NCBI GenBank assembly: GCA_964402975.1
Contig: CAYOEM010000001.1
Location: forward strand, 62,001 to 126,000
Origin: CAMDKS01 sp964402975
Lineage (GTDB): Bacteria > Bdellovibrionota_B > Oligoflexia > Oligoflexales > RGVZ01
Length of the DNA: 64,000 bases
Direction: 5' to 3'
Position numbers and translations under genes: made by a program. The stretch's first letter is position 1. Every line of letters starts with the position of its first letter. Under the pieces are notes generated by a model that saw only the letters and a list, made by a program, of their open reading frames with translations, was not told the DNA's origin and did not search any database. Below, in pieces: positions 55,022 through 63,278 of this stretch.

Positions 55022-55369
55022 CTATAATTCCGTATATTTTTTGGCCGACCCCCGCGACTTGTCCACGGGGTATTTTGCCTCATTTTTTTTAAGTTTTTCG
55101 AAAGCAGCGTCCAGCGCATCGATTTTGACGCTTCTGCAAAAATTTAAAAGACAGATCAGCACATCACCAACCTCGTCAGCTAACTTTGCCCGAAGCGAAG
55201 GCTCGGGGTTCGCGCTTTCCTCCGGAGTCAGCCACATCAAGAGCTCTTGTAGCTCGGCCGCCTCAACGGTCAAACACATGGACAAATTTTTTGGCGTGTG
55301 AAAAACCGCCCATTCGCGATCTTGTGCAAACTTATCAAGCGCCAACTTCAAGTCTTCAATCTTATTCAT
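55022..55369 (-). CDS. MazG-like nucleotide pyrophosphohydrolase
   Basis: About 115 residues, all-alpha NTP pyrophosphatase of the MazG/dCTPase group: EAAELQELLMW and LADEVGDVLICLLNF supply the metal-binding Glu/Asp residues. Removes non-canonical or excess (d)NTPs. Start at ATG 55369 with GGGTGG upstream. Substrate not determined. Confidence 0.85.
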   Translation of the reverse strand: MNKIEDLKLALDKFAQDREWAVFHTPKNLSMCLTVEAAELQELLMWLTPEESANPEPSLRAKLADEVGDVLICLLNFCRSVKIDALDAAFEKLKKNEAKYPVDKSRGSAKKYTEL

Positions 55370-55411
55370 AACCACCCTATAAATCCAAGTTACTGACGAT
55401 AGATCTTAGTT

Positions 55412-56398
55412 TTAAGATTTTTTGTCATTTTTATGTTTTCTGAAATTCACCGGAGATTTTGATTTTTTGAATGATTTTTTTGCGTCTTTTCGTACGAGTT
55501 TCTGATCAAGAGCGACTTTGTCTTTTCTTATAGCCTCAGCTAAAACATCCGGTGTCACGACGGCGTGCCCTCCCGAACGAGCTACTTGTCGAAAATAAAA
55601 TGACAAAGAACCAACGTCGTCATGCTTCAGCCGAGACGTATCTCCATTGGAGTTTTTGCGAAAGACAAACAGATAGTTGAATCCCCTTAGAAAAAAGTTG
55701 CCCTCAATAGCTGACGTGTGCCAATGGTTTCTTTTCAACTTTTTATTATGTCGCGTAACACACACAATATCGACAGGCTGAAACATTGAAGACAAACGTA
55801 AAAAAAGCTCAAACCCTATTGGAGCAAAATCCTTACCCTTGGAAAAAGAATCCTGCACATAAACAGCTAAGTACGCGCCATCTTTAATGACACGGTAGAG
55901 CTCGGCAAAAACTTTTTCCATGGCTGAATAATAGTCCGGCTGGCGGGCATCGAGTTCACCAATACAAGCGGGATCACCGCTGTACTTGATATGATTGCTG
56001 TAGGGCGGATCTATAAAGACGAAATCCACACTTCTATCAGCGAGCGGAAGTTTTCTGGCATCTGCCTTTGAAATGTCACGACGCGACGGCGAAAGGTCAA
56101 AACCAATACCAACCCGGTCCACATCCTTACACACGTCTAAGGTCGTCCCGCTACCGCACATTGGATCGAGAACTTTAAACCCTGGCTTTGTATATCGTTG
56201 TAATAGATTCCAGATAACATAACTTGGGGTCACACCGGCATATTCACCGTCACCTTGAGGCGCATCCCCATAATGCTGGCTCGGAAAATCCCAAAGCGTA
56301 GTGGTTTGAATGAGAGGCTTCGGTTGTTTGAAATTATCACCGGTTTTTCCAGCAAACCGTGACTCCGACTGAAATCGTTTTCTTTTATCAAAACTCAT
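55412..56398 (-). CDS. Orphan site-specific DNA methyltransferase
   Basis: 328 residues. SAM motif DPMCGSGTTLD and catalytic DPPYSNHIKY; the order (SAM motif first) and the WDFPSQHYG segment fit the beta-class-like amino methyltransferases (m4C or m6A). Basic Lys-rich C-terminus (KKSFKKSKS). No restriction endonuclease gene is adjacent; it sits 13 bases after the pseudouridine synthase gene with its own AGGAGGT RBS. Confidence 0.78.
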   Translation of the reverse strand: MSFDKRKRFQSESRFAGKTGDNFKQPKPLIQTTTLWDFPSQHYGDAPQGDGEYAGVTPSYVIWNLLQRYTKPGFKVLDPMCGSGTTLDVCKDVDRVGIGFDLSPSRRDISKADARKLPLADRSVDFVFIDPPYSNHIKYSGDPACIGELDARQPDYYSAMEKVFAELYRVIKDGAYLAVYVQDSFSKGKDFAPIGFELFLRLSSMFQPVDIVCVTRHNKKLKRNHWHTSAIEGNFFLRGFNYLFVFRKNSNGDTSRLKHDDVGSLSFYFRQVARSGGHAVVTPDVLAEAIRKDKVALDQKLVRKDAKKSFKKSKSPVNFRKHKNDKKS

Positions 56399-56411
56399 CT
56401 CTTAAACCTCC

Positions 56412-57122
56412 TTATTGGAGCGCGCTTAAATTTTGCAATTCTAAAACGCGACCAGGCCAAATTTCGCACCAGTATTCTGGAATCTTCGCGGATAATGTCA
56501 TCGGCTTCGATCCTACCGGATGAGTAAAATTCAACTTCAAGGCATGAAGTGCCACGCGTCCATCCCAGGCGCATTCGGCGCCGTATTTTGTATCACCCAC
56601 GAGTGGACAGCCAATTGCCGCAAGCTGGGCCCTGATCTGATGGCTACGCCCTGTAACCGGGTTTACTTCCAACAAAGTCACCGAATCCGCCACCGCAAGC
56701 GTGGAATAATGTAACACACATTTTTTTCCATCGGGATCTTTGTCATTCACCACATACGAATAGTTTTCGTCATGGTCTTTACTTAACCAATGCTCAAGTT
56801 TGTCACTTTGCTTTAAGAGACGCCCCTTGGTGGCCGCGATGTAAGTCTTTTTTATGGTTCGCTGACGAAACTGTTCGTTCAAACGAGTCGCGGCTTTACT
56901 ACTAACAGCGAATAAAACAACTCCACTGACCGGCCTATCCAAAAAGTGGATGGGCACACAGTAGCCCTTTTTGCCGTTAATCTGTCGATCCGAGTTCCAT
57001 CGACGGACCCTCTCGAGAAGACTTTCATCCCCGCTTTTTTCGCTGGCCGTCGGCACCCGCGCCGGCTTATTCACGGCGACAATGTGATGATCTTCGTAAA
57101 TGATTTCGAGATCTTGCATCAA
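56412..57122 (-). CDS. RluA/RluD-family pseudouridine synthase
   Basis: 236 residues. The catalytic loop H-x-L-D-R appears as HFLDRPVSGVVLFA with the aspartate kept, preceded by HIVAVNKPARVPT and followed by KKTYIAATKG and GRSHQIRAQLAAIGCPLVGDTKYG. No S4 domain. Target RNA unknown. The TGGTGGCCGTCGGCACC-like shadow frames are discounted. Confidence 0.9.
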   Translation of the reverse strand: MMQDLEIIYEDHHIVAVNKPARVPTASEKSGDESLLERVRRWNSDRQINGKKGYCVPIHFLDRPVSGVVLFAVSSKAATRLNEQFRQRTIKKTYIAATKGRLLKQSDKLEHWLSKDHDENYSYVVNDKDPDGKKCVLHYSTLAVADSVTLLEVNPVTGRSHQIRAQLAAIGCPLVGDTKYGAECAWDGRVALHALKLNFTHPVGSKPMTLSAKIPEYWCEIWPGRVLELQNLSALQ

Positions 57123-57250
57123 AAGACGGTCCTGCTGTTAAACGGTGCACGGCGCGCACCCTATCCCCCACTCCGAATCTTTGTCAAGACGGGATTGTCA
57201 GCTGCCGCGACGGCGTGGTAGGAGCGCCCTACGCGAGCGGAGTTTGAATA

Positions 57251-57997
57251 ATGCCATCAACCCAAAAGCTAATCGTTTCGATTTCAACCGTCTTCATGGT
57301 TGTCTGTCCGTTCATTATGAACTCGAAAAAGAGCCAAGGCGCCCAAGGCACACTCTCCTACACGATTCCTGCCGGGACGTCGCCGCGAGATAAATACTTT
57401 CGAGATCTTGCTTGCTATGTATTTGACGGAATTTCGGGAGCTTATGATAAAGCCTGCAGAAGTGAACTCAGCGGTACGCTCGACACATCACAGATACCCC
57501 CAGCTGCGGCGGATAGCCTAGATAGCTTGTTTAAACCCGTTCAAAGCGGCACGGAATTAGCCGACCTTCGTTCGTGGTGGAACCAGTGGTCCTCGCCTCT
57601 GCGATCCCTGCGTGGACAGGATACTTTGATTCCGACAAGCCTGACGGACTTTGAGCGCCTGCACCAATATAAAAATTGGCCCCGGGAAATTGTCATAAAA
57701 AGTCGAGTCAAAAGCAGAACCAGGGTTATTTACCGCTCACCGGGAACCTCCCAGGCCATCTCGATCTCAGAAACGCGCGATAGTGTGACCGGAGATCTAG
57801 ATTCAAAAGTCATTGAAACCGAAGTCGTGATCGAGCGTTTAGACCAATCTGGCAATTTTGACTTCTTTGCCTACGATGCCACCGGCCAACTGTCATCAAC
57901 CGCTTGGTTTCCAAGCGGAGAGAAAACCTTGCCTGGCATTTGCTTGAGCTGCCACCACTCGCCGAGAAGTGGCACATTTAAACGGTCGGGTCGCTAA
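57251..57997 (+). CDS. Secreted P460-like protein with a C-type haem motif
   Basis: 248 residues. Signal sequence (SISTVFMVVCPFIMNSKKSQGA), a beta-rich domain whose end (FDFFAYDATGQLSSTAWF) resembles cytochrome P460, and C231-L-S-C234-H235, a c-type haem attachment motif, near the C-terminus. If haem is attached, the ccm operon at 20605 would be needed. The P460 link is a resemblance by eye. Confidence 0.6.
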   Translation: MPSTQKLIVSISTVFMVVCPFIMNSKKSQGAQGTLSYTIPAGTSPRDKYFRDLACYVFDGISGAYDKACRSELSGTLDTSQIPPAAADSLDSLFKPVQSGTELADLRSWWNQWSSPLRSLRGQDTLIPTSLTDFERLHQYKNWPREIVIKSRVKSRTRVIYRSPGTSQAISISETRDSVTGDLDSKVIETEVVIERLDQSGNFDFFAYDATGQLSSTAWFPSGEKTLPGICLSCHHSPRSGTFKRSGR

Positions 57998-58008
57998 ACT
58001 TTGGTGAT

Positions 58009-59835
58009 TTAAAATAACCCTGATCCGGGAACCAAGATTGGAAGGCGGGTCACAGGGGTACCGGGTGCCCCTCTAGACAGCTGAAAACTGATGCCCTCAG
58101 GCGTGTCGCCCATCGCTGTGGGTTTAAGATTTCGTCTCATCCAATCAGCCAAAAGATCATCCATGAGCCGATCACTTTGCTTAAAAACTTCCGGACTTTG
58201 TGGCTCGTTATGCTCAGTGCCCACCCATGCTGTGACCACCACGTCGGTGCGGGGTATGACCCACCATGCATTCCAACCTTTTACAGATTTTAGCAATGGC
58301 TGCCCTGCCAACACCTCGGAATCGACGCGAGACCCAATCGACATCCATTGTCTCATGACCCACGCTAAACTATCCGGCAAGGACTCTGCTGCCTCCGATA
58401 ACGATCGAGAGTAGAGAACCTCACCATTGGCTTTAACATTCGAGATCAAACCACTAGACATGGCAAGCTCCTGTTTAGAACCAGCAATCCCAAGATAGGC
58501 TCTAGCTAAAGAAACAGGACTTCCCCTTAATTCGTCAATGGCCGCAGCTTCAGCGACACGAAAACCCAGATCGGCCAACTTTTCTCGCACGACACCGTAA
58601 CCTATCTCTGGTGCAAGTTGCTCGGCCTCAGCAAAGCGACTCTTCACCGCGGCCTCAGCTATTGATGAATATCCGTCAACACTCATCAGCCCTTTTTCGA
58701 CACCCCATACAAACATCAGGGGATAAATCGCTGCGCCTAGTGGTCGATCCAAATCAATCGCCTTATTAAACTGACTCTGCTTGAAATTAGCGCCACCAAT
58801 GAGAGACCTGATCTCTCCAGTTGTGGAGTCCATCACCACAATCGCAATCTCAAGACCACTTTTAGGCAACGCACTTGCCTTCTGATCAACAAGACGCTGT
58901 AAGTCTAATTGCCATTCCTTGTTGATTGACGTGTTAACAAGAAGCCCCGAGCTTGGAAGGTTTTTCTGCTCGAGCCTCTTCCAGAGCTCCACACGGGCAG
59001 TTTCTGTAACCCAGGGAATCTGATCGACAATTAAATCTCTTTTTGGCTGAACCGTGACTTTCACTCGGCGGGCAGCTGCATAATCATCAGTTCTCAGCCA
59101 ACCTAGTTTCTTCATGCGCTGCAGAACATACAGCTGACGTTTACGCGCCAGATTGGGTCTAAGGTGAGGAGCGTAAAGTGAGGGGGCCTGCGGAAGACCC
59201 GCTATTAGGGCAGACTCAGCGACACTTAATTGATATACGTGCTTGTTAAAATAATGTCTGGATGCGGCCTCGACGCCCCATGATTTATTCCCGAGATAAA
59301 CACTGTTAAGCCATAGACCAAGAATCTCTTTTTTGGACATTTGACGTTCAAGAGTGATGGCCAGCACGATCTCACGTAACTTTCGGATCATAGTTTTTTC
59401 ACGTGGCAACAATAACTGACGAACCAGTTGCTGCGTTATAGTACTACCGCCCTGGGCAAATCGATCGCGTTTAACATTGGCGATCGCAGCTCGCATCACG
59501 CCTTTTAGACTTATGCCTTTATGCTTCCAAAATTGATCGTCCTCAGCTGCTATAAAAGCCCTTTGGACACGCGCTGGTACAGATTCCAACGGAACAACGT
59601 ACCGAGTTTCATCAACATAAGACCCTAGATCCTGGCCACGAAAATCTTTGATTTGGGATGATACCTGCAGGGATCGAGACGCCTGTCGCACGGCTCCCGC
59701 TACGTCCCCTGACAACGGCACCACGACCCAAATAGACGCAAAAAAAACTACGGCTAGTGTCAGCAGGCTTACCAACAAAAACAGCGGCAGCCGCACGGCA
59801 GTCAATGTCGTTCGATTTAAAAAAATCTGGGGCAT
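58009..59835 (-). CDS. Class A PBP-like glycosyltransferase with degenerate transpeptidase domain
   Basis: 608 residues: membrane anchor (LPLFLLVSLLTLAVVFFASIWVVV), complete GT51 transglycosylase domain (EDDQFWKHKG 98-107; GGSTITQQLVRQ 129-140; ERQMSKKEILGLWLNSVYLG), then a transpeptidase-like domain in which the SxxK site reads GAAIYP (367-372; Ser to Ala, Lys to Tyr), the SxN motif is not found, and KTGT is replaced by KSVKGWN (516-522). The glycan-polymerising half should be active; cross-linking should not. Confidence 0.85.
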   Translation of the reverse strand: MPQIFLNRTTLTAVRLPLFLLVSLLTLAVVFFASIWVVVPLSGDVAGAVRQASRSLQVSSQIKDFRGQDLGSYVDETRYVVPLESVPARVQRAFIAAEDDQFWKHKGISLKGVMRAAIANVKRDRFAQGGSTITQQLVRQLLLPREKTMIRKLREIVLAITLERQMSKKEILGLWLNSVYLGNKSWGVEAASRHYFNKHVYQLSVAESALIAGLPQAPSLYAPHLRPNLARKRQLYVLQRMKKLGWLRTDDYAAARRVKVTVQPKRDLIVDQIPWVTETARVELWKRLEQKNLPSSGLLVNTSINKEWQLDLQRLVDQKASALPKSGLEIAIVVMDSTTGEIRSLIGGANFKQSQFNKAIDLDRPLGAAIYPLMFVWGVEKGLMSVDGYSSIAEAAVKSRFAEAEQLAPEIGYGVVREKLADLGFRVAEAAAIDELRGSPVSLARAYLGIAGSKQELAMSSGLISNVKANGEVLYSRSLSEAAESLPDSLAWVMRQWMSIGSRVDSEVLAGQPLLKSVKGWNAWWVIPRTDVVVTAWVGTEHNEPQSPEVFKQSDRLMDDLLADWMRRNLKPTAMGDTPEGISFQLSRGAPGTPVTRLPILVPGSGLF

Positions 59836-59859
59836 ACCACTATGGTAGCCCAGAATGAA

Positions 59860-60627
59860 TCAGCCCTTCAATACGCTTCTGAATTTAGCCGCTTTTTCGC
59901 GGATCTGCTGCGCGGTCATAGTCCTGTGATAGAGGTTTTTGTCGCTATCTGGATTTTTTTCTTTTTGATCTGCCACGCGTTCAAGGGCCATGGCGGCCTT
60001 CTCGAGAGCCTCTTGTGTCATGTCTTTTTGGTCAGGAAACTTGTCCAAAAGCTCGGTGTAACGATAGGCGCAGGAATGATAAATCTCCATCTTGCAGTAG
60101 AATCTAGCAACGAACTGGATGCTGGCGGCAAGCCTACGGCGTCCACGAGTCATCATTTCCTTGGCCTTCGGCGCAAATTCAGATGCTGGGAACTTCTCAA
60201 CAACCTCTTTCCACTGATCTATGGCTTTTTCTGTGTATTCCTGCTCTCGGCTGGGCTCATCGGGAGAATCTTCCCAGTAGCTCTCTCCCACCCGATATAA
60301 AGCGTATACGGCTTTAGGGTGTTTAGGGTGCAGCTTTACAAAGGTATCGTAGGCTCCAGCGGCCTCGCCGAAATGATCTAGGTTAAAATGGGCATCAGCG
60401 ATGAGTAACTCAGCCTCTGTGGCAAACTGACTATATGGAAATCGCGCCCTGAATTCACCTAATCGACGCAAAGACTCGTCGTAATAGCCATCGTCAAAAG
60501 GCTCTTTTGCAATAAGAAAAGACTTCTTGGGATCATTGGGATCAAACTCTTTTTCAGCGCAGCCCGGGCCCAAAAAAGCCACCACCCCAAGAAGAATAAA
60601 TCTAAATAAATACAAGCTGTTAGTCAT
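59860..60627 (-). CDS. bamD: BamD, outer-membrane lipoprotein of the BAM complex
   Basis: About 255 residues from the ATG at 60627 (GGGGA RBS), giving signal LGVVAFLGPGC with the lipobox Cys near residue 22. Five TPR-like helical pairs: YYDESLRRLGEFRARFPYS, FGEAAGAYDTFVKLHPKHP, FVARFYCKMEIYHSCAYRY. Partners BamA (gene at 1). An extension to 60690 is open but is not signal-like. Confidence 0.9.
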   Translation of the reverse strand: MTNSLYLFRFILLGVVAFLGPGCAEKEFDPNDPKKSFLIAKEPFDDGYYDESLRRLGEFRARFPYSQFATEAELLIADAHFNLDHFGEAAGAYDTFVKLHPKHPKAVYALYRVGESYWEDSPDEPSREQEYTEKAIDQWKEVVEKFPASEFAPKAKEMMTRGRRRLAASIQFVARFYCKMEIYHSCAYRYTELLDKFPDQKDMTQEALEKAAMALERVADQKEKNPDSDKNLYHRTMTAQQIREKAAKFRSVLKG

Positions 60628-60780
60628 CAATATCCCCACTAGCTCAAACAACTGGAGGTTAGAGTCACACAGGCTTGACCAAGCTGTCAACCACGAGAAA
60701 CCCGAAACGGGAGATTTTAGCTTGCAATATGGACGGGGTTGGGTAGAAGGGGTGCCTCAGCCACACTGACGGAGGCATGC

Positions 60781-61530
60781 ATGTCGAAATCAATCTCAAG
60801 ATTCCTGCTGACGTCGGCGATCGTTTTGGCGTCCCTTGTTGGCTGTGGACGGACCGAACTAAGTCATCTTAAAGGGCAATTAAATCAGCGCTTTTGGACT
60901 GTCGATGAGCCGGGTGATTCATCATTGAATCAATCTCACCCTCTCCGTCGTTACATGCAAGCAGCTGCTGGCAGAGAACTGCCCCTTCGATTCTTCAGGG
61001 AGCTCATTAGAGCGAATGCCTCCGTCACAGTTGTTGAAGGCGAATGGCCGTCCTATCAACCAGGCATCCTTTACGGTGGAACCATCTCAATACCATCTGC
61101 TAACCGACCAGAATCCTGGACAGGGCCAGAGTGGTCGTCATTTTATAATGAGCTATTCCACGCTTGGTTTGGATTAGTATTCAATCGAGAGTCTGCCTAC
61201 GGAAGTGCTCGTTCAAAATTGCTAACACCTGACCGAATGGATCGCTACCGAAAAGCATATCCATCCAATCCCGCCTTAGCCCAAGAAGAAGCCTGGTCTG
61301 AAACGGTTGCCACCGTCATGATCCAGCTTGCTCCCATCAAAATTGATGGACAGTTCAGGTACGCTACATACGATTCCTTCGTTTATCAAATTGGTCGAAC
61401 GGTGGCGCCTGTATCCCACTCAGATCGTCCAGGATACACTCCAGAAGCTGAAAATATTTACCCTGACACCACAGAGTATCAGCATCTATTTGAATTCCTG
61501 GTGTCAATGACACCACCTGCAAAACCTTGA
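60781..61530 (+). CDS. Lipoprotein of unknown function
   Basis: About 249 residues from the ATG at 60781, preceded by GGAGG; the signal ends in lipobox SLVGC. Contains FYNELFHAWFGLVF and EEAWSETVATVM, which resemble surface-exposed helices, but no known catalytic motif. No family recognised. Divergent from bamD. Confidence 0.6.
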   Translation: MSKSISRFLLTSAIVLASLVGCGRTELSHLKGQLNQRFWTVDEPGDSSLNQSHPLRRYMQAAAGRELPLRFFRELIRANASVTVVEGEWPSYQPGILYGGTISIPSANRPESWTGPEWSSFYNELFHAWFGLVFNRESAYGSARSKLLTPDRMDRYRKAYPSNPALAQEEAWSETVATVMIQLAPIKIDGQFRYATYDSFVYQIGRTVAPVSHSDRPGYTPEAENIYPDTTEYQHLFEFLVSMTPPAKP

Positions 61531-61534
61531 AACG

Positions 61535-62194
61535 TTAGCCGCAATCACCCAGTTCAGCCTCTATAACAAGCGCCTTTTCGCCCCCCAAATCGACGGTGGC
61601 GGCAATCGATGAACCTTGGCCGCGACTAACGATCCAAGAATAATCAAATCCGATGATTTTGGGCTCGCCACAACCAAGTTGGGGTAGCGGCGTTGAGTAA
61701 CCCTGACCCGCTTCTAGCCTAATGGGCCGAATACTTGATTTTCTCGTATCACTTGTCCCGATCTTCTGGCTGTCTCGCCCCAGAGATTCTGCTCCCAGTT
61801 TAAGTTCCGCCAAAAGATCAAGTGAGTGACCTGGACTTTTATTTACAGACACTGTGGTTTGAGCGCGAATGGCTATAATACGCTTTCCTTGGGGCGGATT
61901 AATATTCAATCTTACCGCGCACTCGCGCCCAACTTGTTTTAGTTTTTCCGGGAATCGCTCGTCTTCGATTCTAAAGTTATTAAATTGAAACTTGGCTGTA
62001 TAAACGCCTTTTGAACGAGCAGTCTCTGACAATCGCTTCATGTCAACGTTGCCCGGCAGATCTGAGCGCGCCCGGCAACCAGACCCCAGAGCAAACCAGT
62101 CATTTAAAACTGGCCGCTCAGAGGCCACGGCTACCGACGAGCCCAGCGCAACAAACATCAAAACAAAACTCTTCACATTCACCAACAACCGCAT
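61535..62194 (-). CDS. Secreted DUF4360-like protein
   Basis: About 219 residues from the ATG at 62194 (GAGGA RBS), signal peptide FVLMFVALGSSVAVA. The GSGCRARSDL start of the mature protein and the conserved Cys (RECAVRLNI) with a terminal Cys fit the DUF4360 pattern. Paralogue of the upstream gene at 62281. Function unknown. Confidence 0.6.
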   Translation of the reverse strand: MRLLVNVKSFVLMFVALGSSVAVASERPVLNDWFALGSGCRARSDLPGNVDMKRLSETARSKGVYTAKFQFNNFRIEDERFPEKLKQVGRECAVRLNINPPQGKRIIAIRAQTTVSVNKSPGHSLDLLAELKLGAESLGRDSQKIGTSDTRKSSIRPIRLEAGQGYSTPLPQLGCGEPKIIGFDYSWIVSRGQGSSIAATVDLGGEKALVIEAELGDCG

Positions 62195-62280
62195 GTCGTC
62201 CTCGATTTTGCTATGACTCATGGAGATCACTAGTTAGAAACGCTCATCAATAATGTCGCACTCCCGTCGAAACGAGAATT

Positions 62281-62928
62281 TCACAATTGACATCGCACGA
62301 GTGACGCACCGACTTCATACTTTAGATCGAGTCCATCGACAAACATAATCAGATCTTCATACTGATGTGCCTTTTGCCCTGACACAGCGATATTTGCCTG
62401 ATAAAAACCCCGGGGAGCTCTGCTGCGTGAGCACCATCCCTGATACCAGGTTGGCGTTGTACTTACACTAAAACGATCAACCCGCTGCTGAGTCAAAAGA
62501 GGTCGATTGATGGCATAACCGTAAGGCAGGTTAACGGTGTACGGACTAACATCGAATCCAAAAAACGTACTCCGCGTTGACAGAGCCCCCGTCGCATTTG
62601 CCGTTTTGATCACCCCGTAGCTTAAACGCTGTGTCAACTGCCCGATATAGACGCCGGGAGCAATCATCGCTGGGACTCTGATTGAACAGTTCTTGCGATC
62701 AGCTAAAGATGGCGTTCCACCTCCCGGAAGATCAACGCCAAGCCTCGTAAAAACAACCGCCATATCATTCCCATTGGCCGAAGCAAACGCATCTACATCC
62801 TTCTGGCAACCGGACCCGGCAATGATTGTCTGTGGTGATGACACATCCCACTGCACCGATTGTTGAGCATAGACTGATCCCTGTATCGCGAGATACATGA
62901 CTCCACCCAATAAAAACCAAAATTGCAT
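62281..62928 (-). CDS. Secreted DUF4360-like protein, upstream paralogue
   Basis: 215 residues. Signal peptide (FWFLLGGVMYLAIQGSVYA). Mature part has AGSGCQKDVDAF, an F-T-R-L-G-V-D-L-P-G-G strand, RKNCSIRVPAMIAPGVYI and a terminal Cys, the DUF4360 layout. Probably starts the two-gene minus-strand unit and is read from the sigma-54-like site at 62996. Confidence 0.65.
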   Translation of the reverse strand: MQFWFLLGGVMYLAIQGSVYAQQSVQWDVSSPQTIIAGSGCQKDVDAFASANGNDMAVVFTRLGVDLPGGGTPSLADRKNCSIRVPAMIAPGVYIGQLTQRLSYGVIKTANATGALSTRSTFFGFDVSPYTVNLPYGYAINRPLLTQQRVDRFSVSTTPTWYQGWCSRSRAPRGFYQANIAVSGQKAHQYEDLIMFVDGLDLKYEVGASLVRCQL

Positions 62929-62960
62929 AAACCCCTCCCCGTCTCAATGAAGACGACTTG

Positions 62961-62978
62961 ACTCACGTCATTGTGAGT
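62961..62978. promoter_or_regulatory. Perfect inverted repeat upstream of the DUF4360-like genes
   Basis: ACTCAC-GTCATT-GTGAGT, 33 bases upstream of the 62928 start. Good operator candidate; protein unknown. Confidence 0.4.
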
Positions 62979-62995
62979 ATTTATGCCATTTATTT

Positions 62996-63010
62996 GCATT
63001 ATGCATGCCA
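62996..63010 (-). promoter_or_regulatory. Sigma-54-like promoter of the DUF4360-like genes
   Basis: On the minus strand TGGCATGCATAATGC has the GG and GC separated by 10 bases, as in the 32343 element, with which it shares TGGCATGCA. The -12 half is ATGC instead of TTGC. Predicted start near 62984 gives a ~56-base leader, similar to the other site. The rest of the 62929-63278 gap holds an A/T-rich region and a short tandem CCAAATTGG repeat near 63090. Confidence 0.45.
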
Positions 63011-63278
63011 CGTGTTTTTCAGCCAAAATGCGGCATTTTCCCGCCAAACTGACTCACTCCAGCAATTAATACTTCAACCATTCAAGCCAAATTGGCCAAA
63101 TTGGTGTAAACAATGTTTTCATAATAGCGATCGTGCGCATGGGCCCTTGGTCTTTTTAAACTGCATGATTTTTTGGTTTTTAGATAAAAACCGCGGTTTA
63201 ATCGATGATATCCGGAGGATCGTTCAGGGCGTACTTGGACATTTTGGAATTTTACCGATAACCAAGTGGCCGAGTTTT

